Assembly (NCBI RefSeq): GCF_018607995.1
Contig: NZ_JABBAL010000019.1
Span: 86,756 to 150,755 of the forward strand
Direction: 5' to 3'
From: Planktotalea sp.
GTDB lineage: Bacteria > Pseudomonadota > Alphaproteobacteria > Rhodobacterales > Rhodobacteraceae
Length of the DNA: 64,000 nt
Below the pieces are notes generated by a model that saw only the letters and a list, made by a program, of their open reading frames with translations, did no database searches and was not told the DNA's origin. Shown in pieces: positions 18,796 to 28,322 of the stretch. Each line of letters begins with the position of its first letter. Within the stretch, counting starts at the first letter, position 1. Both the position numbers and the translations under genes were made by a program.

Positions 18796-20003
18796 GACGG
18801 GTCGTTATAACAGGCGCTGGCGCAATCAATGCGCTTGGCCAAAGTGCGGCCGCGACAATGGAGGCCATGCGCGAAGGCCAATGCGGCATTGGCCCGCTTG
18901 AGTTTCGCGATGTTGAGCGGCTCTCGATCCAGATTGGCGGGCAGGTCAAAGGATTTGAGGCCGAAGGCATCTTTAATCGCCAGCAAATGACGCTTTATGA
19001 CCGCTTCACGCAGTTCACACTGTGCGCCGCGCAGGAAGCAGTGGCGCAGTCCGGACTGGAATTTACTGGCAGTTTATCGGTGCGCTCTGGTGTAGTACTT
19101 GGTACCGCTGGTGGTGGGGTAAGCACATGGGACGACAATTACCGCTCCGTCTATGAGGACGGTAAAAACCGTGTGCATCCGTTCGTTGTGCCAAAGTTGA
19201 TGAACAACGCGGCCTGTAGTCATGTCTCGATGCAGCATAATCTAAAGGGGCCGAGCTTTACTGTTTCGACCGCCTGCGCGTCGTCAAACCATGCTATGTC
19301 GCAAGCGTTCTTGATGATCCGCACGGGTATGGCCGATGTGATGATTACCGGTGGATCCGAGAGCATGTTGTGCTTTGGCGGTGTGAAAGCCTGGGAAGGA
19401 CTGCGCGTCATGTCGAAAGACGCGTGTCGTCCGTTCAGCGCAAATCGCAATGGCATGGTTCAGGGTGAGGGTGCAGGGATCTTTGTGTTTGAGGACATGG
19501 AGCACGCGAAAGCGCGCGGTGCGGAGATCCTTTGCGAAGTTGCGGGTTTTGCAATGTCCTCCGATGCGGCGGATATCGTCATGCCTTCCAAGCAGGGGGC
19601 TGCACGCGCGATTTCTGGTGCCTTGAGTGATGCGGGAATTGATCGATCAGAGGTCGGGTATATCAATGCTCACGGCACCGGCACGGCGGCGAACGACAAA
19701 ACCGAATGCGCAGCCGTGGCGGATGTGTTTGGCCCACACGCGGATGATTTGATGATCAGTTCAACCAAGTCCATGCACGGACATTTGATTGGCGGTACAG
19801 GCGCGGTTGAGCTGCTGGCCTGTATCATGGCGGTGCGCGACGGGATTATTGCGCCGACCATTGGGTATGAGGAAGCTGATCCTGAATGCGCGCTTGATGT
19901 AGTTCCAAACGTTGCGCGCGAAACATCTGTTGATGTGGCGCTCAGTAATGCGTTTGCGTTTGGCGGATTGAACGCCGTCCTCGCATTGCGCAGATTCAAC
20001 TAA
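18792..20003 (+). CDS. Beta-ketoacyl-ACP synthase (FabF/FabB type)
   Basis: A 403-residue condensing enzyme starting with GTG overlapping the ACP stop (GTGA). The Cys-His-His triad is visible: C162 in STACASSNHA, His in NAHGTGT, His in MHGHLIGGTGA. Family members elongate acyl-ACP with malonyl-ACP. Its coupling to the ACP and LpxD-like genes suggests a short dedicated pathway, comparable in concept to the AcpXL clusters of rhizobia that build very long acyl chains; the product here is unknown. Confidence 0.9.
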   Translation: MRRVVITGAGAINALGQSAAATMEAMREGQCGIGPLEFRDVERLSIQIGGQVKGFEAEGIFNRQQMTLYDRFTQFTLCAAQEAVAQSGLEFTGSLSVRSGVVLGTAGGGVSTWDDNYRSVYEDGKNRVHPFVVPKLMNNAACSHVSMQHNLKGPSFTVSTACASSNHAMSQAFLMIRTGMADVMITGGSESMLCFGGVKAWEGLRVMSKDACRPFSANRNGMVQGEGAGIFVFEDMEHAKARGAEILCEVAGFAMSSDAADIVMPSKQGAARAISGALSDAGIDRSEVGYINAHGTGTAANDKTECAAVADVFGPHADDLMISSTKSMHGHLIGGTGAVELLACIMAVRDGIIAPTIGYEEADPECALDVVPNVARETSVDVALSNAFAFGGLNAVLALRRFN

Positions 20004-20009
20004 CCACAA

Positions 20010-20036
20010 AAAACGCGCCCGCGAAGGACGCGTTTT
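20010..20036. terminator. Intrinsic terminator between convergent genes
   Basis: AAAACGCG and CGCGTTTT form an eight-pair stem with an 11-base loop, between the ketoacyl synthase and ialB-like stops; it can function in both directions. Confidence 0.8.
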
Positions 20037-20058
20037 CGAGATGATTTCTGAGGCGCTA

Positions 20059-20670
20059 TTACTGCGCTGCAACTGTGGTTTTGTCGTAGCTGGCAGTGAA
20101 GCCTTTTAATGACATCTCAAGTTGGATCTGCTGATCCTGTGCTACAAAAGGAACGATCGTGACGACAGCTTTTGCGCCCTTTTTGAAGCCATTGAGATCG
20201 CTCTCGGTCAATCCGATCCGCGCGAAACAGCCGACTTGATTGCACAAAGAATAGGGGTAGCGCTTGCTTTGCGCACCATCAACGGCGATGCGCAGCTGAG
20301 CTTGCAAGGCTGTTTCCAAAGGAACAACCACAGTTGCACCAGCTACTGCTTGACCACCCTGTGGGAGCTTGAACAGGCTCACCTCAGCGACAGGGTCGCC
20401 CGCTTCATTCTGCAAAAGCTGATACATCTGGCACGGCTCGTTTTCGCCGTTCTCGATACGCATGCATTGGATCTCCCAATCTTGCTCAATCTCGCGGATG
20501 TAGGTCTGGCCTATCTGCGGCGTGGACGTGTCTTCACCCAAATTCAAATCACCCTCGGAAGAAGGCACAGTTAATGGTGTTTCTTCCTCGGTCGTTGTTT
20601 TCTGGGCATATGCACCATTTGAGAGGACTAAACACGCGACAAAAGCGAAGGTAGAAAGACGAGTGATCAT
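20059..20670 (-). CDS. Invasion-associated locus B (IalB) family protein
   Basis: A 203-residue exported protein with signal peptide ending AYAQ at residue 23. After an acidic low-complexity linker, the IalB domain begins: DWEIQCMRIENGENEPCQMYQLL, VVPLETAL, and CNQVGCFARIGL with its paired cysteines. The domain name comes from Bartonella, but the family is common in free-living alphaproteobacteria and its role there is not known; it is likely periplasmic. The start ATG at 20670 is clear. Confidence 0.88.
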   Translation of the reverse strand: MITRLSTFAFVACLVLSNGAYAQKTTTEEETPLTVPSSEGDLNLGEDTSTPQIGQTYIREIEQDWEIQCMRIENGENEPCQMYQLLQNEAGDPVAEVSLFKLPQGGQAVAGATVVVPLETALQAQLRIAVDGAQSKRYPYSLCNQVGCFARIGLTESDLNGFKKGAKAVVTIVPFVAQDQQIQLEMSLKGFTASYDKTTVAAQ

Positions 20671-20854
20671 AAAAACAATCCTGAGTTGGTTAGTATTTTT
20701 TGATTGCCTAACACGTGCACATTGAACTGTCAGTGCCTGGCGGCCATCTAAGTAGCGAATTTGCGCTTATTTTGCCGAAAGCAGCGCGGTTGGCAAGTGG
20801 GAGCAAGCGCTCAGGCTGTGCAATTATTGGTCGATCCAGCCTCGCAATTGAACA

Positions 20855-20921
20855 CAAAAAAGGAAGACCTCTCCGGGTCTTCCTTTCTTATTCTTCTCCC
20901 TGTCGGACTGACCGACTTATT
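20855..20921 (-). ncRNA. Candidate small RNA, about 70 nt
   Basis: On the minus strand a TTGACG hexamer (20956-20951) is followed after 17 bases by TAAGCT (20933-20928), a plausible promoter. The transcript would begin near 20921, contain a GTCGG-TCAGT-CCGAC hairpin and a purine-rich GGGAGAAGAATAAG stretch, and end in a perfect GGAAGACC/GGTCTTCC terminator with six T. It lies upstream of the ialB-like gene in the same direction, so a leader or attenuator for that gene is the alternative. Confidence 0.35.
20859..20885 (-). terminator. Intrinsic terminator
   Basis: AAAGGAAGACC and GGTCTTCCTTT form an eleven-pair stem with a five-base loop. On the minus strand it ends in TTTTTTG; on the plus strand a looser T-rich tail follows. 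Confidence 0.85.
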
Positions 20922-21051
20922 GAGGACAGCTTATGGCTGGGGGGTAGTAGCGTCAACAGGAAATCGACAAAATGTCGCATGTCGTCGGTGTGTAAACACG
21001 ACCTTTGTTTGCAAAGCTGACGTTCCCGCTTCTTAGGCGGGAGTTTATATT

Positions 21052-21080
21052 AAAAAGACCGCGCCACAATGGACGCGGTC
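21052..21080 (-). terminator. Intrinsic terminator
   Basis: GACCGCG and CGCGGTC form a seven-pair GC-rich stem; on the minus strand the stem is followed directly by TTTTT. Confidence 0.75.
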
Positions 21081-21216
21081 AGTCTGACAAGGAGGAAGTC
21101 TGTCCGCTCAACATGAACAACAGGCTGCGGACGATTGCACTCTGACATGATTAAATTAACATTCCGTTTCTACACGGTAGAAAGAGTAAAATTTTAGTAG
21201 CTCGCAGGAAAACGCA

Positions 21217-22754
21217 ATGGACCATCATATTTTTGTTGGTGGCGGCGGCCTGGGCTAAACGGAAAAGCAATTGCTTAGCTTGGAATATGCCAATCGACAC
21301 GATTTGATCTCTGGTGCCACGGACACGGGCAAGACAGTAACGCTTTAGGTTTTCGCAGAAAATTTTTCGAACGCCGAGGTGCCCGTGTTCCTAACTGAGG
21401 TTAAAGGCGTTGTATCTGGCCTCGCACATGCAGGGACCGATACTTTCAATCTGCATGAGGCGTTCACGTTACGCGCGGAAAAGATCGGGTTTAGCGACTA
21501 CCTTTATCAAATTTTCCGGTCACCTTCTGGAATCTATTCGGCCAACAAGGCCATCCCGTACGTACAACGATTGCGGAAATGGGCCTGCTGTTGGTCTGGA
21601 GTCTTCTCGAACTCAGCGAACCGCAAGAGGGTGTGGTCTATAATGCCTTTCGCGTCGCGGACGAGCAAGGCATGCCACTGCTTGATCTCAAAGACTTGCA
21701 AGCTTTATTGGTGTGGTTGGGCGAGCAGCGCGAAGAACTGACGCTGCGCTATGATAATGTGTTGGCGAGCTTTATCGGCGCTATTCGACGTCGTTTTCTG
21801 GTGTTTGAAAACCAAGGCGGTGCAGAGCTGTTTGGCGAACCCGCGCTTGCGCTGAGCGACATCATTAGCACGACCGCAGATGGGCGGGGATGGATTAACA
21901 TTCTGGCCTCTGAGAAGTTGATGGGCCCGCCGCGTCTTTATGCGACGTTCTTGTTGTGGCTCTTGTCAGAATTATTTGAAGAATCACCAGAAATTGGTGT
22001 TCCTGACAAAGCCAAGCTTTTCTTCTTCTTTGAAGAAGCGCATTTGCTGCTTGATTGCCCGCCAAAGCCTTTGGTTGATAAGGTCGAGCAAGTTGCACGT
22101 TTGATCCGCTCTAAAGGGGTGGGCATCTATTTCGTCACGCAGAACCCGTCTGATGTGCCTGAAGATATTCTTGGTCAGTTGGGCAACCGCATTCAACATG
22201 CATTGCGCGCGTTACGGCGCGTGATCGCCCTCAATTCATGCAGGCGGCTGAAACCTATCGTGACAACCCTTTGTTTAATACCGCTGACGCCATTCGCGAA
22301 GTTGGCGTGGGAGGGGCAGTGACCTCGATGGTGTAAAAGAAGGTTATTCCGGGGATTGGAGCGCACGCTGATCCGGCCACCCAGCTCTAAACTCGCGCCG
22401 ATTTCGCAGTCAGAGCGCGCTGTAGTTGTCGCTAAATCGCATATTGCAGACAAATATGAAGCTAAAGAAGATCGTCAATCCGCCTATGAAATTCTGCGCG
22501 GGCGTGCGGACGTGACCGCGAAAGCTGCGGCATAGACTGAAGCGAAAGAGGAAGGAATGTAAATCGCGAAACCTGAATACAAATCCGCGCGTCGATACAA
22601 TGGCACCCGCCTGACTCGCTCGACAAGTCGCGGGCGCGCCAAGAGCGATAGTTTCGGCAGTGCCATGGCGAAATTCGTGATCAAAGAACTTGAGGGCACC
22701 ACAGGACGACGCATTGTGCGTGACAGCCTGGGCGGCCTGTTTAAAACGAGATAA
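21217..22754 (+). pseudogene. DUF853 (HerA/YjgR-like) ATPase, decayed
   Basis: A DUF853 ATP-binding protein can be followed from MDHHIFVGGGG to the C-terminal EGTTGRRIVRDSLGGLFK. Lesions are many: TAA at 21256-21258, TAG at 21346-21348, frameshifts near 21520 and 22205, further stops near 22335, 22534 and 22559. The Walker A motif, usually GATGTGKT, reads GATDTGKT. A 247-codon open stretch (21579-22322) keeps good similarity, including FFEEAHLL. Members are double-hexamer-type DNA translocase relatives of unknown role. It cannot make a working ATPase. Confidence 0.9.
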
Positions 22755-22757
22755 GCC

Positions 22758-23768
22758 AACACAACAAAGCTGCGTATTAACCTCGCCTTGCAAGGGGGAG
22801 GCGCATGGGGCGTTAACTTGGGGTGTGCTCGATCGTCTGTTGCAGGACGAATATCTTGAGATTGCCGTCACTTCCGGCACCTCTGCGGGGGCGCTGAATG
22901 CGGCCGACTTGAAGTCAGGAATGCTGGCTGGCGCTTCTGAGGGTGCGTGCGCCTCCCTTGATGCGCTGTGGGCTGAGGTTGCTTGCAGCTCTAGTGCAGG
23001 TATGGGGCAATGGTTCGAGCAAGAACTGTATTCACCTGCGATGTTGAGCCGTGCATTGGAACTTTCGCCTGTCTACGCTTTTGCGGATGTGTTTAATCGG
23101 ATGACATCCGCTATTCGTCGGGACTGTTTTATAATCATCCGCTGTAATCCATTGTGGATGGTTTGGATTATGGTGACGTCTGCGCACCTGAAGGACCGGA
23201 TTTGTTCATCGGCTCCACCAACGTGCGCAGCAGCAAGTTGAAAGTGTTCCAAGGTGCTGAGATTGGCCCTGATGCTTTGCTCGCCTCCGCCTGTCTTCTG
23301 ACACTGTTTCGAACCGTTGAAATAGATGGCGAGCCCTATTGGGATGGCGGTTACACGGGCAATCCACGGCTGTTTGAAAAATACTATTCATAGAATATTT
23401 TGACTTTCAACATCAATCTGTTGAAACGCAATGAGGTGCGACGCACACCGCAAGAAATCCAGAACAGGATTAATGAGATTGGCTTTAACACATCGCTCTT
23501 GCGCGAATTGCGAACGATTTCTTTTGTGCAACGCCTGATCAGCGAAGGCCCGATAGAACAAGGTGCAATGAAGCGGGTGAATGTATATATGATTGCGGAT
23601 GATACGCTGATGAATTAACCATCAGTCGCCACGAAAACAGTCGCAATCCCGTCGGTTTTGGCGGCGCTTAAAAGCGCAGGGCAAGCGGCCGCTGATAGTT
23701 TTCTCGACACGCATTGCTCCGATGTTGGCAAACGCAGCAGTGTCGATTTGCAGGCGATGTTTAGCTAG
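22758..23768 (+). pseudogene. Patatin-like phospholipase, decayed
   Basis: Pieces in several frames match a patatin-like lipase: NLALQGGGA (oxyanion hole), GTSAGALN with nucleophile Ser, YWDGGYTGNP with the DGG catalytic Asp, and a C-terminal RSSVDLQAMF. No start codon stands where the protein should begin (AAC ACA ACA AAG in place of an ATG), and there are frameshifts near 22800 and 23135 with further stops at 23392 and after 23600. It directly follows the decayed DUF853 gene. The original enzyme would have been an acyl hydrolase with a Ser-Asp dyad. Confidence 0.85.
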
Positions 23769-23771
23769 TCG

Positions 23772-24446
23772 TTACGACTTGGGCTGACTCGTATCTTTGG
23801 GGTTCGGATAGACCAGACCAGCGGAAATCACGAGTTTCGCCGCATCTTCTACGCTCATTTCCAGCTCCATAATGTCTTCGCGGGGGAAAAATAGTAAGAA
23901 TCCGGAGGTCGGGTTTGGCGTTGTTGGAACGAACACGCTGACCAAGTCCCCACTGGTGCTCGCTCGATCTGCAACTTCGCCTTTGGCCGTAGTTGAGATA
24001 AATCCAATCGCCCAAATGCCCTTGCGTGGATATTCAAACAAGCACGCCTTTTCAAAAGATCGCTCCGACTGGGCAAAGACGGTTTCTGCGATCTGTTTCA
24101 CGCCCGAATAGATCGAGCGCACGACTGGCACGTTCTGTACAACGTTCTCGGCTACACGGATCAGGGAGCGCCCCAACAAACCTTTGGCCAACCATCCCAC
24201 AATAATCGTGAAGAGCAAAAAGATGATAACGCCGATGCCGCGCAGATTGATGCCGATGTATTCTTCAGGTTGGAAATCATAAGGGACCAGCGGCAGAACA
24301 ACGCTGTCAATCCAGCCAATCACCGACCAGATCAGCCAGATCGTAAGACCAACCGGCGCAATAACAATTAAACCCGTCAGAAAGCTGGCGCGCAAAGATG
24401 CGAAAAGGCCGGGACGGCGGGGTTTTTCGTCAAAGGGGGTGTTCAT
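23772..24446 (-). CDS. DUF502 membrane protein
   Basis: A 224-residue protein with two transmembrane segments near residues 20-45 and 65-90, the pattern NVVQNVPVVRSIYSGVKQI of DUF502, and a soluble C-terminal part (FVPTTPNPTSGFLLFFP). The family is widespread and of unknown function. It is convergent with the patatin remnant and looks intact. Confidence 0.88.
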   Translation of the reverse strand: MNTPFDEKPRRPGLFASLRASFLTGLIVIAPVGLTIWLIWSVIGWIDSVVLPLVPYDFQPEEYIGINLRGIGVIIFLLFTIIVGWLAKGLLGRSLIRVAENVVQNVPVVRSIYSGVKQIAETVFAQSERSFEKACLFEYPRKGIWAIGFISTTAKGEVADRASTSGDLVSVFVPTTPNPTSGFLLFFPREDIMELEMSVEDAAKLVISAGLVYPNPKDTSQPKS

Positions 24447-24515
24447 AAATATTCCAAACGAATCTGACGATTAAATAAGCGTGTATCGACGTTTGGGCAA
24501 TGGGCGAGGGTGGTC

Positions 24516-25436
24516 TTAGGGCTGATTGTTCTTCATTTCGCATGCAATTTGGGTGGCAACTGCTGCATTGTTGAGCACTAGTGCAATATTCGCGCTCAGG
24601 GATCGGCCCTCAGTCAGCTCGAACACTCGTTGCAACAGGTAGGGCGTGACGGATTTTCCGATGATTCCATGGGTTTCGGCGTCTTGTAGTGCGCGCTCAA
24701 TCACAGGCTCCATTTCAGCGCGCGGAATTTCTGCGTCCTGAGGAATTGGATTGCCAATCAATTGCCCGCCCGGCAAGCTAAGCGCTGCACGTGTAAGATG
24801 CGCTTTTGCGATTTCGGATGCGCTGTTGAGGCGCAAAGGCGCTTTATGTATGCTTTGCGCTGACCAAAAACCGGGTACCCAGTCTTGACCGTAGGCGATG
24901 ACTGGTACGCCCAAAGTTTCGAGCACTTCCAGGGTTTTCGAGACATCCAAAATCGCTTTTGCGCCCGCGGCCACAACAGTCACGGCGGTTTGCGCCAACT
25001 CTTGCAAATCAGCGGAGATATCAAAGCTTTCTTCTGCACCGCGATGCACCCCGCCAATGCCACCTGTGGCAAAGACCGAAATGCCCGCCAAGCTCGCCGC
25101 AATCATCGTCGCGGCCACAGTTGTTGTACCGGTGCCACTCGTTGCCAAGCACACGGCCATATCAGCGCGGCTCAGCTTTGCGGCCTCCTTGGTTTGCGCC
25201 AGCGTTTCCAATTGTGCATCCTCTAAACCAACGAATAGGGTGCCGTCGATCACCGCGATTGTTGCAGGTTCCGCGCCACCTGCGCGCACGGTTGCTTCGA
25301 CTTTACGCGCCATTTCAAGGTTTTGCGGATAGGGCATGCCATGGGTAATGATCGTGGATTCAAGCGCCACGATTGGTGTGCCGGCGTCAAATGCGGCTTG
25401 GACAGAGGGTGAGCGGACAAAGGGCGATTGGGTCAA
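24516..25436 (-). CDS. psuG: Pseudouridine-5'-phosphate glycosidase
   Basis: A 306-residue PsuG/IndA family protein: ALESTIITHGMPYPQN at the start, and TGGIGGVHRGAEESFDIS and GAKAILDVSKTLEVLETLGVP in the middle. It splits pseudouridine 5'-phosphate to uracil and ribose 5-phosphate. The start is TTG, overlapping the psuK stop as TTGA, so translation is coupled. With psuK it forms a complete two-step pathway for pseudouridine from RNA turnover. Confidence 0.94.
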   Translation of the reverse strand: MTQSPFVRSPSVQAAFDAGTPIVALESTIITHGMPYPQNLEMARKVEATVRAGGAEPATIAVIDGTLFVGLEDAQLETLAQTKEAAKLSRADMAVCLATSGTGTTTVAATMIAASLAGISVFATGGIGGVHRGAEESFDISADLQELAQTAVTVVAAGAKAILDVSKTLEVLETLGVPVIAYGQDWVPGFWSAQSIHKAPLRLNSASEIAKAHLTRAALSLPGGQLIGNPIPQDAEIPRAEMEPVIERALQDAETHGIIGKSVTPYLLQRVFELTEGRSLSANIALVLNNAAVATQIACEMKNNQP

Positions 25437-26326
25437 TGTGCTGTTTCTCCTGAGACGTAGCGCGCAGCGGCTTGTAAAGCCTGCTCTAGCGCATCTTTTG
25501 GTGAGGTGCCACGCAGCTCTGCGTTCATGTGAGCGGCCATAAATGTGTCGCCTGCACCCGTAACGCGCGCGATCAAAACTTGAGGCGGGCAGGCGTGGCG
25601 TACACCACTTGAATCTGCCTCTGCGGCAAGCTTGCCGCCATCAGTAACCAAGGCACGCACGGCCCCGCGTGTGACCAAAGCGGTTGCTGCCTCTGTCGCG
25701 GTCTCGAAACCGCTTTGACACAGCAATTCCGCTTCCTCGAGGTTCACGTAAATCGTTGCACGACTTTGATCGAGAAAGGGGCGTAAACGTTCGGCCTTGC
25801 CAGGAGACGCAGGCGCAACACGCAAGTCTGCTGCTGCGAACAATGGATCACTCGCGATCTTGCTCAAGAGGGCCAGCGTCAGATTTCCATCAAGAGCTAT
25901 CATCCCGGAGTAAGGCGCATCTGCATTGCCAAGCGTGCCATCGTGCAACGGGGTCAGGATCTTTTCTCCCGCCGCTTCCAACGAATGCGCATCTGCGATG
26001 GCGGCAATCATCCCATTCGCACCCTCGACAGCCATATATCGGTCTGTTGGCAAATCGTCAGAGCGGTAGATATGGGTGCAAATCAAGCCAAGACCAGATG
26101 CCTCAGAGATAAGCTGTGTGCCTGCTGCGTCCTTTCCGACAACACTTAACAATGCGGGGTGAAGATCAAAGTGGCGCAGGGTCATCGCGATATTCATCGC
26201 AACACCACCGGGCAATTGAGAAATGCGACCGGGTACATCGCTGCCAAGGCGCATCGCGCTTTTAGACCGCCCGATCACGTCCCAAAGGACAGAGCCGATG
26301 CAAAGGATTTTTGGTATGTAAGTCAT
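25433..26326 (-). CDS. psuK: PfkB-family kinase, probable pseudouridine kinase
   Basis: A 297-residue PfkB/ribokinase family protein with the GGVAMNIAMTLRHF first signature and the ATP-site motif TGAGDTFMAA, whose Asp is catalytic. The fold alone does not set the substrate; the four-base overlap with psuG points to pseudouridine. It would phosphorylate pseudouridine at the 5' position in the cytoplasm. Confidence 0.9.
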   Translation of the reverse strand: MTYIPKILCIGSVLWDVIGRSKSAMRLGSDVPGRISQLPGGVAMNIAMTLRHFDLHPALLSVVGKDAAGTQLISEASGLGLICTHIYRSDDLPTDRYMAVEGANGMIAAIADAHSLEAAGEKILTPLHDGTLGNADAPYSGMIALDGNLTLALLSKIASDPLFAAADLRVAPASPGKAERLRPFLDQSRATIYVNLEEAELLCQSGFETATEAATALVTRGAVRALVTDGGKLAAEADSSGVRHACPPQVLIARVTGAGDTFMAAHMNAELRGTSPKDALEQALQAAARYVSGETAH

Positions 26327-26365
26327 CTATCTTTTGTGCCGCTCTACGTGCGGGCTCGCAAGGGG

Positions 26366-27175
26366 CTATCGCACTTCAAACGTCAAGGCAGCCCAAAGCG
26401 TTTCCCAAACCGCGCCTGTTTCTTGTGCCAACGCCTCAGACGGTTCGCGCAAAAGCACATTGTCTAGCAAATATGCATACCCGGATTTCACGGGCACAAT
26501 TGCGATGCCTTCTGCGTTTGTTTGCACTGTTGAAACCTCGACCACACCGTCGCTCGAACGTTCAAAAATCTCGACCTGGGCGTTGATCCGTGGCTTTTCG
26601 CGATAAAAGACCTGAACGGGTAAACCCGCACTTACGTCATCTGTGTACGGGTTATTTAGCGCGACGATTTCAATCTCCAACCCTTGTTGTGCGTCTTGTC
26701 CAGCCCCTGTGCCAACCGCATACAATCCTTTAGCAAAACGCGTGTAAGTCTCTCTAAATTCTTCCTCGCTCAACCCGCGCGTGCGATGTCTTTCGAGCAC
26801 ATTTTGAAAGGCTTTGTGCTTGGAAAATTTGTCGAACTTTGCCCATTCCCTATAAGTCAATTTTTCCGGTTTGCTTTGAAAGATTAGTGTAAACAGTCCG
26901 TCATTCTTAATTGGCGTGTCAAAGACAGGGGAATCGCCCAAGCGCGGCGTCACAGCTTGACGAGCCTCACTGTCGATCCGTTCAAACAAGGCTGCGCGTC
27001 CGGTGAAGTACGCGAGGTCTATACCTTTGAAATTTTGCCCGTTTCTAGTGTAGGCGACGACATTCTCGCCTTTTTCGACTTGAAACTTTTTGCTATCAAT
27101 CCAAAATTCATGAGCAAAGAGCTGCGCAGCAGCGACGCTCAATAAAACTGCTAATGTGAGAGACTTAGGGTTCAT
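26366..27175 (-). CDS. DUF4198 periplasmic protein, possibly metal-related
   Basis: A 269-residue protein with a signal peptide ending LFAHEFW. The mature start HEFWIDSKKFQVEKGE and later YTDDVSAGLPVQVFY ... GIAIVPVKSGYAYL match DUF4198, a family linked with nickel or cobalt uptake systems in several bacteria. ATG 27175 is preferred to the longer reading because it begins a clean signal peptide with an AAGAAAG ribosome site upstream. It diverges from a HupE/UreJ-type gene with only 28 bases between starts. Confidence 0.75.
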   Translation of the reverse strand: MNPKSLTLAVLLSVAAAQLFAHEFWIDSKKFQVEKGENVVAYTRNGQNFKGIDLAYFTGRAALFERIDSEARQAVTPRLGDSPVFDTPIKNDGLFTLIFQSKPEKLTYREWAKFDKFSKHKAFQNVLERHRTRGLSEEEFRETYTRFAKGLYAVGTGAGQDAQQGLEIEIVALNNPYTDDVSAGLPVQVFYREKPRINAQVEIFERSSDGVVEVSTVQTNAEGIAIVPVKSGYAYLLDNVLLREPSEALAQETGAVWETLWAALTFEVR

Positions 27176-27203
27176 TATGTCAACTTTCTTTTTCTTCAGG
27201 GCG

Positions 27204-28319
27204 ATGCTGGTGCAGTTGCTCGCAGTGTCAAGCTTTTTGGCGATCACATTGACGCCAATTCACGCGCATGAGGTCAGCCCCACGGTTGCAGACCTCGCGT
27301 TAGAGGAAGGGCAGGTGCGCCTTGATTTGCGCATTGCTTTGGAGAGTTTTCTGGCGGGCATCGATCTTGATGCAGCAGAGGATACAAATGACGTGCCCCA
27401 AGCCGCAGATTACGATGCTCTACGCGCGTCAGCACCTGACGCCCTTGAGAGCCGACTGACAGAATTCGCTCCGCAAATGCTACGCGATATCGTGCTTAGC
27501 GTGGATGGCGCGGTTATTCCGTTGCAAATCAGTGCATTGGGTATTCCGGAGGTGGGCGATGTAGAACTGCCGCGACTGTCCGAGCTGACCCTCAGTGCAA
27601 GTGTGGCATCTGACGCAAAGGGGATGCAGCTCGCGTGGCCAGACGGATACGGCTCTTTGATCCTGCGCCAGATTGGGCCGGAAAACCCCTACACGGGCTA
27701 TATCAGTGGTGGACAAACCAGCCCTGAGATGTCTGTCGCTGGCGGCGAGGCACGTGGATTTTTCTCGGTTTTTGCGGAATATATTCCCGTCGGATTTGAT
27801 CACATTCTGCCCAAAGGGCTTGATCATATTCTTTTCGTTTTGGGTCTGTTTTTCTTCTCAACGGCATTGCGACCATTGCTGGTGCAAGTGACGTCGTTCA
27901 CTTTGGCGCACACGGTTACGCTGGCGCTTGGTGCGCTTGGTATCGTCACGATTCCGGGCAATATTGTGGAGCCAATTATCGCCGCTTCGATCGTCTATGT
28001 GGCGATTGAAAATGTGTTCTCAAACAAGCTTCACGCACGGCGGCCTGTCATTATCTTCGTCTTCGGCTTGCTGCACGGGCTTGGCTTCGCATCGGTGCTT
28101 GGCGAGTTTGGCTTGCCCGCAGGTCAATTCGTGGCGGCACTTATCGGCTTTAACGTAGGTGTTGAATTGGGCCAACTCACAGCGATCGCACTCGCGTTCC
28201 TCACGGTCGGATATTGGTTTGGTGGCAAGGACTGGTATAGCACCCGCATCGCGTTTCCAGCGTCTTTGGTGATCGCGGCCGTGGGTGCTTATTGGTTCGT
28301 TGAACGGGTGTTCCTGTAA
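27204..28319 (+). CDS. HupE/UreJ_2 family membrane protein
   Basis: A 371-residue protein with a signal peptide, a soluble extracytoplasmic domain starting HAHEVSPTVADL, and a C-terminal block of about six membrane helices with VGFDHILPKGLDHILFVLGL and FGLLHGLGFA. These histidine-containing helices mark the HupE/UreJ_2 family, whose relatives carry nickel or cobalt. ATG 27204 follows AGGG; an upstream ATG at 27177 would leave one base to the divergent start. Confidence 0.82.
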   Translation: MLVQLLAVSSFLAITLTPIHAHEVSPTVADLALEEGQVRLDLRIALESFLAGIDLDAAEDTNDVPQAADYDALRASAPDALESRLTEFAPQMLRDIVLSVDGAVIPLQISALGIPEVGDVELPRLSELTLSASVASDAKGMQLAWPDGYGSLILRQIGPENPYTGYISGGQTSPEMSVAGGEARGFFSVFAEYIPVGFDHILPKGLDHILFVLGLFFFSTALRPLLVQVTSFTLAHTVTLALGALGIVTIPGNIVEPIIAASIVYVAIENVFSNKLHARRPVIIFVFGLLHGLGFASVLGEFGLPAGQFVAALIGFNVGVELGQLTAIALAFLTVGYWFGGKDWYSTRIAFPASLVIAAVGAYWFVERVFL

Positions 28320-28322
28320 CGT

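Larger units (their letters stand above)
20671..21216. other. Intergenic region with several RNA hairpins
   Basis: No protein gene is supported in these 546 bases. Two intrinsic terminators are oriented on the minus strand (20859-20885 and 21052-21080). Other hairpins are GTCGG/CCGAC near 20902-20916 and CCCGC/GCGGG near 21025-21040, and GTCCGC/GCGGAC at 21102-21132. The density of structure suggests RNA rather than protein coding. Confidence 0.6.

Noticed and set aside
20726..20745. A 5S rRNA-like string TGCCTGGCGGCCAT
   Set aside because: The bases that follow do not continue as 5S rRNA, and no 16S or 23S sequence is nearby; it is probably chance.
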